Positions 28,797-39,215 of a stretch of DNA of 59,226 nucleotides are shown in pieces. The notes beneath the pieces are model-generated. The model was not told the origin of the DNA and did no database searches. It worked only from the letters and a program-made list of their open reading frames with translations. Where the stretch lies: contig CAKPPS010000005.1 in NCBI GenBank assembly GCA_934177795.1, positions 1 to 59,226 on the forward strand. The letters run 5' to 3'. The position numbers and the translations under genes are program-made. This stretch comes from an uncultured Clostridia bacterium. Lineage in GTDB: Bacteria; Bacillota; Clostridia; TANB77; CAG-508. The stretch's first letter is position 1. The number at the start of each line of letters is the position of its first letter.

Positions 28797-31700
28797 ATCC
28801 AAATAAACTTAATTGATTACTCTGGCTCATTCCCTTTAAGCAGCCTAATTTTTTCAATAATTCTGCCACTGAATCTCCAACTTTAGAACGAATTTTCATA
28901 TCATCAATTGACATGAATTTTCCATCTTGTCTTGCTTTTTCTATTCCTAAAGCTGCAACAGTTCCTAATCCTGCAATACTATTTAATGGTGGACGTATTC
29001 CATCTTCTTCTACAATAAATTTTGTACTACTAGATTTATATAAATCTATTGGTAAAAATTTTATACCTCTTTCATACATTTCTAGAACTAACTCTAATAC
29101 AGGATACATTGTTTTGTCTTTTTGAGTCGCATTATTCCCTAGCAAATCAATTTCCTTCATTTTATTTTTTACTTTTTCTTCTCCAAAAGCCATAATCTCA
29201 CTATCAAACTCATCAGCTGCTCTAATTGAGAAAAAGGCTGCATAATAAGCTTTTGGTTGATGAACTTTAAACCAAGCAATTCTGAAAGCATTTGTTACAT
29301 ATGCTGCAGCATGTGCTTTTGGAAACATGTATTTAATTTTTTCACATGATTTTATATACCATTCTGGTACATTATGCTCTTTCATTAATGCTACATATTC
29401 TGCCCATTTGGCTGGATCTTTTAAAGCTTTTCCCTTACGCACTGTTTCCATTATTTTAAAAGCTGGATTTGGTGGTAAACCTTGTTTTATTAGATATATC
29501 ATAATATCATCACGACAACAAATTGCTTCTGTTAAAGTTACTGTTCCTTCATCAATTAAACTTTGTGCATTGCCTAGCCACACATCTGTCCCATGTGATA
29601 ATCCTGATATACGAATTAATTCATCAAACGTTGTTGGTCTCGTATCTACTAACATTCCGTCTTACAAATTTTGTTCCAAATTCTGGTATACCATAACTTC
29701 CTACCTCTGAACCAATTTGTTTTGGTGTAACTCCTAATGCATCTGTAGAACTAAATATCGACATTGTTTCTTTATCATCAAGAGGTACTTTTGTTGGGTC
29801 TATTCCTGTAATATCTTGCAACATTCTTATAACTGTAGGATCGTCGTGTCCTAGTATATCTAATTTTAGTAAGTTTTGGTCAATTGAGTGATAATCAAAA
29901 TGTGTTGTTATTATATCAGAATTAGGGTCATCAGCCGGATGTTGTACTGGACAAAATTCGTATATTTCTCTTCCTTTTGGTACAACTATAATTCCACCAG
30001 GATGTTGTCCTGTTGTTCTTTTTATTCCAGTACAACCACTTGATATTCTTTTTATTTCTGCCTGGTTTATTGGAATATGTCTTTCTTCGTAGTAGTTTTT
30101 TACATAACCATAAGCTGTTTTTTCTGCTACAGTACCAATTGTACCAGCTTTAAATGTTGTTCCTTTTCCAAAAATAACTTCTGTATATTTATGTGCTTTT
30201 GCTTGATATTCTCCAGAAAAGTTTAAATCTATATCTGGTTCTTTATCACCATTAAATCCTAAAAATGTTTCAAATGGTATATCCATTCCGTCTTTATCTA
30301 ATTTATGACCACATTTAGGACAATCTTTATCTGGTAAATCAAATCCATTTTTTACTCCATAATCTGTAAAGTCTGAATATTTACAATTTGGGCATCTATA
30401 ATGTGCTGGCAATGAATTTACTTCTGTAATTCCTGTCATATTAGCTACAAATGATGAACCAACAGACCCTCTTGAGCCTACTATATATCCATCTTCATTA
30501 GATTTCCACACTAACTTTTGAGCTATTATATACATAACTGAAAATCCATTTTTTATTATTGAATCTAATTCTTTGTCTAATCTTGTTTGTACAATTTCTG
30601 GTAATGGGTCTCCATATAATTCATGAGCTTTGCTATATGCTATATCTTTAATTGTTTGCTCACATCCAGGTATATGTGGTGGACATTTTTCTGGAGATAT
30701 AGGACTTATTTGCTCACACATATCTGATATTTTATTGGTATTTGTTACTACAACTTCATAAGCTTTTTCTTTTCCTAAATAGCTGAATTCTTCTAGCATT
30801 TCTTCTGTTGTTCTTAGATATAATGGTGCTTGATTGTCTGCATCATCATATTTTTGTCCAGCTTCCAAAATACGTCGATATATTTCATCTTGTGGATCCA
30901 TAAAATGCACATCACAAGTAGCCACTACTGGTTTATTAAGTTTTTCTCCTATTTCAACTATTTTTCTGTTTATATCTCTTAATGCTTCTTCATCTGCAAC
31001 TACTTCATTTCTTATTAGAAATTCATTATTTCCTATTGGCTGTATTTCTAAATAATCATAATCACTTGCAATCTGTTCTATTTCTTCATCTGTTCTTCCG
31101 TAACTCTATTGCTTGATACAATTCGCCTGCTTCACAAGCACTTCCGAAGTATTAATCCTTCTGAATATTTTTTATATAAGCTTTTTAAAATTCTTGGTTT
31201 TCTATAAAAATAATGTAGATGTGATAATGATACCAATTTATATAAGTTTTTTAATCCTACATAATTTTTTGCTAAAATTATGGCATGATATGTTTTTAAT
31301 TTTTTATATTCTTCTTTTTTAGATTCTTTACTTGCTGCTACTCTATCAATATCTTCAACAATAGTCGCTCCTTTTTCTTTTAACATATCAACCATAACAT
31401 TAAATACCTTAACAGTAGTATCAACATCATCTAGCGCTCTATGTGCTACTTCTACTTTTATTCCTAAATTTTCAGCAATTTTACCTAGCTTATATTTTTT
31501 ATAATTTGGAAACAAATCTTTAGCCAAACTTAAAGTATCTAAATATGTATAATTAAATTCATATCCCAAATTTTTAGCATTTTGTTTTAGAAATCCAACA
31601 TCAAAATTAGCATTGTGTGCTACCACAACAGTTTCTTGGTCATCACCTAAGAACTCTAATATTTTAGGAAATACTTTATCTATTGTTTCTGCATCTTTTA

Positions 31701-33603
31701 CCATTTCATCAGTTATATTTGTAACTTCTGTTACTCTCTCTGGTATATGTTTTTCTGGATTTACAAAACAACTAAATTCATCAATTACTTTTCCTTCTTT
31801 TACCTTCATTATTCCAACTTCTGTTATTTTTTCTGTTGTAGCTGAAAAACCAGTTGTTTCTAAATCTAAAACACAATAAGTAGTATCTATACTTTGCTTT
31901 TTTCCATTATATACAGATTTTGTATTATCTGGTGCTAAATATGCTTCTACTCCATAAATAACCTTCATATCAGGATTATCATATCCCAGCATTTTATGTG
32001 CTTCTGGAAATGCTTGAACAACCCCATGGTCTGTAATTGCAATTGATTTCATTCCCCATTTCATTGCTCTTTTGATTAGATCTTTTGCTGATGTCATAGC
32101 ATCCATTTGACTCATTTTAGTATGCATATGTAATTCAACTCTTTTTACTTCTGCATTATCTTCTCTTATTTCTTTCTTTAATCCTTCACCTTCTAATATA
32201 GTATTTGCCATAATAGTAAGTTCATTTGAAAATGAATCCATCTGTGCATTTCCTGCTACTTTTAAACCTTTAGCCTTTTGAATTCTTTTTATTATTTTTT
32301 TACTATTATTTTTATTTAAAAAGGCTTTACATGTCATACTACTTGTTCCATCATATATATCAAAACTAAGTAATGTTTTTCCAGATTTTAGTTCTCTATC
32401 TTCCATATCAATTAAGACACCATCTATTAATACTTTACCATCATCTACATTTAAATCTGCAATTTTTACTAGTGGTTCAGTAATGTTAGGATTTGTTCCT
32501 AATATTACTGGTGAACTATCATCTTCTTCTGGCAATTCTGGTACTTCTATGTGGCTCTCTATAATAGTATTTGTCATAACTGTTACATCACCAGCATATG
32601 CATCCAGTCCTGCTTTTCCTATTGCTTTTATTGCTTTTGCTTTTTCTATTTTTTCTATTATTTCCTTTCCTTCTTTTATATCTTTAGCAAAAGATTTGCA
32701 TGTTATTGTTCCTGTTCCATCATATATATCAAATATTAACATTCCTTTTCCTGTCCTTGTTTCTTTACATTCACATGTTAATACTCTCCCCTCAATAGTA
32801 ATTCTGGAATTACTATCTGTTATATCTTTAATAGCTACTTTATTTTCTTTTGCTTTAGATGGTTTTCCCATTATATATTCATCATTTATATTGGCTTCTT
32901 CATTTAATGGTGGCATCTCTGGCATTATTTCTTCTGGAATATATCCTTCTATGTCTGTTGGAGGCATGTAATCTGGATTATTATATTCTGGAACTTCAAC
33001 ATTTTCCGCATTTTTTTCTATGTTTTGATGTTCTAGATTATTCTTTTCTATATTGGCTATTGCTTTTTCTTCTACTTGCTTTATTTCTTCTTTTATTTGT
33101 TGTATTTCTCTATTTGATAATTGTTCTTCTATATTTACTTTATATTCTCTTCCAAATAAGTTTTTTAAAACTTTTTCTAATTCTTTGTCTGTCTTTTTTG
33201 CTTTCAAGAAATCTGCACCTTTTATGTGCATTTTTATATTAACTTCATTTTCCTTCACTTCAATATCGCTTTTTAATAAAAGCATTGGTTTCATTAATGG
33301 ATATTTGTGTGACATATATGCTATAATATTTTTCCATTCTTCTTGAATTTCTTTTAATTCTACTCCTTCATGATATTTGACTTTTGTATCAATATGGCTA
33401 AATTGAAATCTCTCTATTAAAAACTTTTCTAAGAACCATATATCTTTTATTTCTATATATTCATCAAAATATATCTTTATTTGTAATGTATTTGTTTTTT
33501 TTATTATATTTAATTCTTCAATATTTGCATATTTTATATTAGAATTTGTTTTATAATCACTAAAGATATCCCCTACTTTTCTCGTTTTTGTTTGTTCTGC
33601 CAT
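28795..33603 (-). CDS. polC: Gram-positive DNA polymerase III PolC, frame restored by three +1 shifts at CGG
   Basis: The replicative polymerase, about 1601 aa once corrected. Order: N-terminal domain, two tandem OB folds (about residues 255-350 and 385-475), PHP domain (VELHMHTKMSQMDAMTS), embedded 3'-5' exonuclease (VLDLETTGFS, VAHNANFDVGFL), then the polymerase palm and fingers (PDIDLNFSG, GTVAEKTAYGYVKNYYEE). The shifts are at CGG 31146-31144 (CTT CGG; corrected LILGSACEAGELYQ), 31100-31098 (TTA CGG; corrected ELGRTDEEIEQ) and 29659-29657 (AGA CGG; corrected FVRGMLVDTRP). All three land on conserved glycines. An essential gene needing three shifts implies efficient decoding. PolC normally has one such OB fold. 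Confidence 0.95.
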
Positions 33604-33762
33604 ATTTCTTCCCTCTTTTTCCCATAGTTTATATTATTATATATTATTTTTATAGAAATTCAAGCGAACAAAGAAAAAATACATAGTGAATTCTAAAATT
33701 ATAACCACAAATAAGCATTTTTATGATATACTATAAAAAATAATTTATGGTGGTGATAATTT

Positions 33763-36183
33763 ATGATAGAACTACTTTCACCAGTAGGTAATTTTGAATG
33801 TTTAAAAGCTGCTGTCCAAAATGGTGCAGATAGTATATATCTAGGTGCTGATACCTTTAGTGCTAGAGCTTTTGCTTCTAATTTTTCTTTACCAGATTTA
33901 GAAAAAGCTATACAATACGCAAAGCTTAGAGGTGTAAAAACACACCTAACATTAAATACATTAATAACAGATGATGAAATAGATGATGCTATTATGGTTG
34001 CTAAAAAAGCTTACGAATTTGGAATAGATGCTATTATCGTACAAGATTTAGGTCTAGCTACTCTGTTAATAAGAAATTTTCCAGATTTGCCAATTCATGC
34101 CAGTACTCAAATGACTGTTCATAACTTAAATGGTGCTTTAGAATTACAAGACCTAGGTTTCAAACGTATAGTTTTATCACGAGAACTGTCAATTAATGAA
34201 ATAGCTCATATTTGCAAAAATACTAGTGTTGAAATTGAAACATTTATACATGGTGCACTTTGTATTTCATACTCTGGACAATGTCTCTTCTCTAGTATGT
34301 TAGGTGGACGTTCAGGTAATCGTGGTAAATGTGCTGGCCCTTGTAGGCTTCCTTTTGAACTATTAGAAAACAATACAAGTATAGATTCAGGATATTTATT
34401 AAGTACTAAAGATTTATGTGGTTTAGATTACATTCCTGAGTTAATTAATGCTGGAGTTACATCTTTTAAAATAGAAGGTCGTATGAAATCTCCTTTTTAT
34501 GTAGCAACTGTTACCAAAATATATCGTAAATATATTGATTTAGCTTTGTCTGATAATGATTATATAATAGCTCCTGAAGATAGAAAAATTCTTCTTCAAG
34601 TATTTAACAGAGGCATGTCTTCTTCTGGACATCTTTCTAATGAAGGAAATAGAAATTTAGTTTTTAAAGAAAAACCAAATAATATGGGATTATTTTTAGG
34701 TAAGATCCAGAAGTATAATTCTCAAAAAGGGTATATTACTATAAAATTAAATGAGCCTATTGAAATTGGAGATACTATTTCTCTTGAGCAAGAAACTGGC
34801 TCTTATACAATATCAGAATTAATGGATATGAATCACAATAATATTACTTCTACAAAAATCGGACAAACAGTTATTATTGGGAGAATGAAAGGAAATATCA
34901 AATTAGGAAGCAAAATTTATAAAATGAGTTCTAAACAATTAAATCTTCTAGCTCATAAAAGTTACTCACAAGAAAATAAAAAAATTCTTCTTAATTGCCA
35001 TATTGATATACATAAAGATTCTCCTATAAGTATCAGTGTTACATCTGCTAATAATTTAGAATTATATAAAGATTTAAATCTAAAATATACTAGTGATGTT
35101 ATTCCTATAACAGCTAAAAATAGACCTATAGATAAAGATTCAATTATATCAAAAATATCAAAAACAAATACTACTCCATATACTTTTCAAAATATATCTA
35201 TTGATCTAGATGATAATCTTTTTATACCTAAAATAAGTAGTTTAAATGATTTGCGAAGAAATATTTTATCTATGGTAGAACAATATATATTAAATACAAT
35301 AAAAAGAGGAACTTTGAATACTACTTTTTCTACACATATTTCTTCAATGTTACAACATTCTAGTCCTCCAAAAATTTCTTTGTTACTAAATATTTTAAAT
35401 GATAAATTTGATTATTCTAATTTAAACCAAGTCGATTCATTATACATTCCGTTAAAATATTTTTGTAATAAAAAATTTGATAAAATTTTAAAAGATTTAA
35501 GCAATAAATTTAATTTATATATATACATGCCAACTATTGTAAAATCTAATTATAGCAATCTGTTGTCATTTAATTTGGAAAGTACATTAACCAATTTTGA
35601 TATTAAAGGTTTTGTCATTTCTAATATTTGTAATATTAAATTTTTAGAAAATTTGTTGAAACCTATTGATACAGATTTAGATATAATTGCTAATTATACA
35701 TTTAATATATACAATTCTAATACTATTAATGAATTTAAAAAATTAGGTGTTTCTAGATATACTATATCACCTGAACTAAATAGAAATATGATAACCAACT
35801 TATGTTCTGACGGTATTTTGCCATCAGAGTTAATAGTTTATGGAAAAACTCCTTTGATAAATATGAATTATTGTCCTCTGGGCGAAACTGATAAATGTTA
35901 TCCAACTTGTACTCAAAAATGTCTCTCTGATAACTCTTATTTTTTAAAAGACCGTTTAAATATGAAATTTACTATTATTCCTGATAATATACAAACAGTT
36001 ACTACTATATTTAATAGTAAAATCACTTCTATATATCCTAACGAGTTTAATATAGATTTTGCTAGGATTGATATTTTAGATGAAAATATTGATGAGATAA
36101 ATAATATAATTACTACTGTTCGCAATAATCAGCGATTTGAAGGAAATAATTACACAAATGGAAATCTTAATAAAGAATTATAA
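33763..36183 (+). CDS. Peptidase U32 family protein (RlhA-like)
   Basis: An 806-aa protein. The U32 core reads ELLSPVGNFECLKAAVQNGAD, then STQMTVHNLNGA, ETFIHGALCISYSGQC, and cysteines in GKCAGPCRLPFE, which form part of an iron-sulphur or metal site. A C-terminal collagenase-like (DUF3656) extension ends with CPLGETDKCYPTC. Relatives hydroxylate C2501 of 23S rRNA with prephenate-derived chemistry. It uses a ribosome site GGTGGTGAT and is monocistronic, diverging from polC. Confidence 0.9.
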   Translation: MIELLSPVGNFECLKAAVQNGADSIYLGADTFSARAFASNFSLPDLEKAIQYAKLRGVKTHLTLNTLITDDEIDDAIMVAKKAYEFGIDAIIVQDLGLATLLIRNFPDLPIHASTQMTVHNLNGALELQDLGFKRIVLSRELSINEIAHICKNTSVEIETFIHGALCISYSGQCLFSSMLGGRSGNRGKCAGPCRLPFELLENNTSIDSGYLLSTKDLCGLDYIPELINAGVTSFKIEGRMKSPFYVATVTKIYRKYIDLALSDNDYIIAPEDRKILLQVFNRGMSSSGHLSNEGNRNLVFKEKPNNMGLFLGKIQKYNSQKGYITIKLNEPIEIGDTISLEQETGSYTISELMDMNHNNITSTKIGQTVIIGRMKGNIKLGSKIYKMSSKQLNLLAHKSYSQENKKILLNCHIDIHKDSPISISVTSANNLELYKDLNLKYTSDVIPITAKNRPIDKDSIISKISKTNTTPYTFQNISIDLDDNLFIPKISSLNDLRRNILSMVEQYILNTIKRGTLNTTFSTHISSMLQHSSPPKISLLLNILNDKFDYSNLNQVDSLYIPLKYFCNKKFDKILKDLSNKFNLYIYMPTIVKSNYSNLLSFNLESTLTNFDIKGFVISNICNIKFLENLLKPIDTDLDIIANYTFNIYNSNTINEFKKLGVSRYTISPELNRNMITNLCSDGILPSELIVYGKTPLINMNYCPLGETDKCYPTCTQKCLSDNSYFLKDRLNMKFTIIPDNIQTVTTIFNSKITSIYPNEFNIDFARIDILDENIDEINNIITTVRNNQRFEGNNYTNGNLNKEL

Positions 36184-36197
36184 ATAAGAAAGCAGAT

Positions 36198-36238
36198 AAA
36201 ACAAATAAGAAAAATTTTCAATTTTTCTTATTTGTTTT
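36198..36238. terminator. Terminator with a 19-bp perfect stem
   Basis: AAAACAAATAAGAAAAATT and its exact complement enclose TTC. It separates the converging U32 and RNHCP genes. The bases just after it (TTTTCGCCCATTATATA) recur near 48790. Confidence 0.75.
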
Positions 36239-36260
36239 CGCCCATTATATACTTTTATAT

Positions 36261-36578
36261 TTATTTTATTTGTTTACTGCTTAACTCTATTATTAATTCC
36301 ATATTATCATCCTTAGCCATTTTATTTTTTCTAATAGTTCCACATTTCTTACATTTATATATTATTACATATCCTTTTTTAGAACTTATCTCTAAACTTA
36401 CTGGTTCTAATTCTCCTTGGCAGGTTTCTGCTCTATCTCCCGGATTAATATCTACATGCTTAGAATATAAACAATATGGACAATGGTCCCTACATGAGTA
36501 TCCAAGTTTTGGAACTTTTTTACCACAGTTTTCACATACAAATTCTTCATCTATTTCTGTAAATTTTCGTTGCTTCAT
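36261..36578 (-). CDS. RNHCP zinc-ribbon protein
   Basis: About 105 aa starting MKQRKFTEIDEEFVCENCG at 36578, two bases after the upstream stop, using GGGGGAG inside the end of that gene. Three zinc pairs are visible: CENC, the family signature RDHCPYCLYSKHVD, and CKKC. The role of RNHCP proteins is not settled. It is coupled to the TGS-kinase gene. Confidence 0.88.
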   Translation of the reverse strand: MKQRKFTEIDEEFVCENCGKKVPKLGYSCRDHCPYCLYSKHVDINPGDRAETCQGELEPVSLEISSKKGYVIIYKCKKCGTIRKNKMAKDDNMELIIELSSKQIK

Positions 36579-36579
36579 T

Positions 36580-38301
36580 TTAATACTTAAAATCTCCCCC
36601 ACCTAAAAATTCTTTTAGTAATGAATTGTTTGGTACCATTTCTTTAGGAATTTCTTCAAAATATTTTAAAAACTTTAATAATCTTCTTGCTTCTGCATAT
36701 TCTTTATCATTATTAGTTATTTCTTCTAATAAAGGAACAACAATTCCTTTTAAAGCACCAATTTCATAAATTAATGATGTATTAAATATAAAATCTGCCT
36801 CTTCTTGAAATGGAAATATATTTTTCTTTTCTCCATCATTTACTTTATTCCAATTTTTTATTGTCTGTTTTGCTGAATATCCTCTAAATTGATAATCTCT
36901 TACTATTCTCCTAATTAGTCTTGTATCTGTTGTTGATACTCTATTAAATTTATCTAAATTTAGTACAGTTAATGCACTTATATATACCTTATATTTTTGA
37001 TTTGAAGCTATTTCACTAGTTAACCTATCATTTAAACAATGTATTCCCTCTATTACTAAAACTTCATCTTTTTCTAGTTTTAGTTTTTTCCCTTTGTACT
37101 CTTTAGTTCCTTTATAAAAGTTGAATTCTGGGATTTCTACTTCTTCTCCATTTAGCAATTGTGTTAATTGTTTATTAAATAATTCTAAATCTATCGCTTC
37201 AATACATTCAAAATCATATTCACCATTTGTGTCTTTTGGAGTTCGCTCTCTTTCAACAAAATAATTGTCTACAGATATTGTTACAGGTTTTATTCCATTT
37301 AATTTTAATTGTATTCCTAATCTTTGTGCAAATGTTGTTTTTCCAGAAGATGATGGACCTGCTATTAAAATTAATTTAATATTTTTATTTTTGGCTACAT
37401 TATCTGCTATTTTAGCTATCTTTTTTTCATGTAATGCTTCAGCCAATAAAATTATGTCTTTTATTTTGCCTTTTTCTATTTCTTCATTTATCTTAAATAC
37501 TTTTTGTATGTTTAATATTTTATGTATATCATCATATTCTTCCATTGCCCATGCTAATTTCTTATTCTCTACAAGTTTTGGCATTTTTTCTGGAGCACTT
37601 TTGCTTGGATATCTAACTAAAAAACCATCATTGTATTTGATTATTTCAAATATTTTTGCAATTCCTGTTCTATTGGCTAGGGTTCCATAACAATAGTTAT
37701 AATAATCTTCACAATAATACATAAATATTTCATTATTTTCTTTTAAATCTATTTGTAATCTTCCTTTAGATGTTTTTGTCTCATTATAAAATTTTATTGC
37801 TTGCTCTCTATTCATTATAACTTGTTTAATTGGTATATTTTCTTTTACAATTTTTCTTGTTTCTTTATTTAAAGCTTCAATAAATTCGTCTGTAACTTTT
37901 CCGTCAATTATATCACAAAACATAGAATTTGATAATTGATAATTTACTTCCATTTTTTTATCTGGACATATTTTTTCAAACGCTTTTCCAACTATATATA
38001 CTAGTGTCCTTCTGTATACTTTCATTCCTTCATTTGAAGATATATCTATTAATTCTATTGTTCCATCAATTTCTATTTTATAATCTAAATTTTGATACTC
38101 ATTATTAAATATAGCCGCAACTACGGTATGTTCATTTTTTTGTATTTCTTCTTTTAGTAATTCATTAATTGTCATTGGTCTTTCTATTTCTATTGTTTTA
38201 TCTTTATATTGTATTTTCAAAATAATCACTTTCCCTTCTTCGCTTTGTTTTGTATATTTTATCATATTTAATTTAATTGTTCTATATTTATTAGATAACA
38301 A
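36580..38301 (-). CDS. Nucleoside kinase (uridine kinase/phosphoribulokinase fold) with N-terminal TGS domain
   Basis: Up to 573 aa. The N-terminal part is TGS-like (IQYKDKTIEIERPMTINELL), then a ThrRS second-additional-domain-like section. The kinase half has a P-loop (IAGPSSSGKTTFAQRLG), DNYFVERERTPKD, YDFECIEAIDLELF and IEGIHCLND. It likely phosphorylates a nucleoside. The true start may be the GTG or TTG near 38232 behind GAAGGGAAA rather than the ATG at 38301. Confidence 0.88.
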   Translation of the reverse strand: MLSNKYRTIKLNMIKYTKQSEEGKVIILKIQYKDKTIEIERPMTINELLKEEIQKNEHTVVAAIFNNEYQNLDYKIEIDGTIELIDISSNEGMKVYRRTLVYIVGKAFEKICPDKKMEVNYQLSNSMFCDIIDGKVTDEFIEALNKETRKIVKENIPIKQVIMNREQAIKFYNETKTSKGRLQIDLKENNEIFMYYCEDYYNYCYGTLANRTGIAKIFEIIKYNDGFLVRYPSKSAPEKMPKLVENKKLAWAMEEYDDIHKILNIQKVFKINEEIEKGKIKDIILLAEALHEKKIAKIADNVAKNKNIKLILIAGPSSSGKTTFAQRLGIQLKLNGIKPVTISVDNYFVERERTPKDTNGEYDFECIEAIDLELFNKQLTQLLNGEEVEIPEFNFYKGTKEYKGKKLKLEKDEVLVIEGIHCLNDRLTSEIASNQKYKVYISALTVLNLDKFNRVSTTDTRLIRRIVRDYQFRGYSAKQTIKNWNKVNDGEKKNIFPFQEEADFIFNTSLIYEIGALKGIVVPLLEEITNNDKEYAEARRLLKFLKYFEEIPKEMVPNNSLLKEFLGGGDFKY

Positions 38302-38374
38302 TTGAAAAAATATATGAATATTTTTACTTTTTTTGGATATATTTTAAGTAAATATTATTATTGGAGGTAATGTT

Positions 38375-38563
38375 ATGGATATTTCTCGAATTAATGCTAT
38401 TTTGAATAATAAAGAAAAATGTGATGTCTTTTATGATGACAGACCTGTATGGATTCAATGTGTAAATGATAATAAAAATATTGCTAAAGTTGGTTTTATT
38501 GATAATTTTGAAGAAAAAGATGTTTTTATTACTGATTTATACGAAAGAAATTTGTACAATTAG
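38375..38563 (+). CDS. Small acid-soluble spore protein, SspH type
   Basis: A 62-aa protein whose MDISRINAILNNKEKCDVFY and RPVWIQCVND match the SspH pattern (MDIxRAxxIL, then PVWIExV). These minor SASPs are packed into spores under sigma-G. The ribosome site is TTGGAGGTAAT. A TGAATA at 38315 could be a sigma-G -35 element, but I see no convincing -10. It suggests a sporulation-capable ancestry. Confidence 0.8.
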   Translation: MDISRINAILNNKEKCDVFYDDRPVWIQCVNDNKNIAKVGFIDNFEEKDVFITDLYERNLYN

Positions 38564-38573
38564 TTAAAATTTG

Positions 38574-38606
38574 AAAAAACTGGAGACATAAATTTTATGT
38601 CTCCAG
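38574..38606 (-). terminator. Terminator with a 12-bp perfect stem
   Basis: CTGGAGACATAA and TTATGTCTCCAG enclose three bases. On the minus strand a run of six T follows, so it ends the transcript of the gene at 38633-39133. It may also mark the end of sspH. Confidence 0.8.
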
Positions 38607-38632
38607 CAAAAGCTTTGTTGAATATTTTCAAT

Positions 38633-39133
38633 TTATTCAATTTCATGTTGAATCAGATACAATATTGTCAGCCAATCCATTGGCCTCCAATAACTGTCCT
38701 GACCTGCATTTCTGGACGTTTCTTTCATTAAACTCATAAGAGTCCCTTCATAAGAATACTCATCACATACATCCAATGAGTAATCTTTAACTTCTCCACT
38801 ACTTTCTCCATCACATAATAGCTCTACCTGTTTTAATCCATTTTCACCTATTTTAAAGCCATTATATTTTCTTTCTAAGTAGCCTATAGAAAATGCTTTA
38901 TTTCCAACTTTTGCTTCATAGTCTTTTACTGCCAATCTTGCATTTGCTGAAGTATAATCTAACAGCATCTGTTTGATTTTTGATAAAGTTTCTTCTGAGG
39001 CTATTTCATAGTCTACCGAATCTACATAATGTCTTCCTTTCCACAAGAACTCAATCTGAATTTTGCCTCTTTTCCGATGAATCTTAAATCCATCTACTGC
39101 AATTTTTTTATAGTCATATCCTCTTCCTACCAT
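38633..39133 (-). CDS. Orphan protein, 166 aa, atypical composition
   Basis: No family recognised. It begins MVGRGYDYKKIAVDGFKIHR and has a basic strand-rich first half and an acidic second half with WRPMDWLTILYLIQHE at the end. Codon choice is richer in G+C and in CTG, GCC and CGG than its neighbours. CGG is in frame at 39076-39074 and the +1 frame soon stops, so here CGG seems to be read in frame. Strong ribosome site AGGAGG and its own terminator. Probably acquired recently. Confidence 0.6.
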   Translation of the reverse strand: MVGRGYDYKKIAVDGFKIHRKRGKIQIEFLWKGRHYVDSVDYEIASEETLSKIKQMLLDYTSANARLAVKDYEAKVGNKAFSIGYLERKYNGFKIGENGLKQVELLCDGESSGEVKDYSLDVCDEYSYEGTLMSLMKETSRNAGQDSYWRPMDWLTILYLIQHEIE

Positions 39134-39215
39134 ATTTTTGTCCTCCTGCTTTTTTTCTGCTAAATTGATATGTTCTGCATTATTATATCATCAATTTTAC
39201 ATAAAGTCTATCTTT

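Noticed and set aside
31613..33346. Several plus-strand ORFs within polC and similar antisense ORFs elsewhere
   Set aside because: They lack ribosome sites and their composition mirrors the antisense of real genes.
36232..36606. Plus-strand 124-aa ORF over the RNHCP gene
   Set aside because: The minus strand encodes a clear RNHCP zinc-ribbon signature and a coupled start, so the plus-strand ORF is a shadow.
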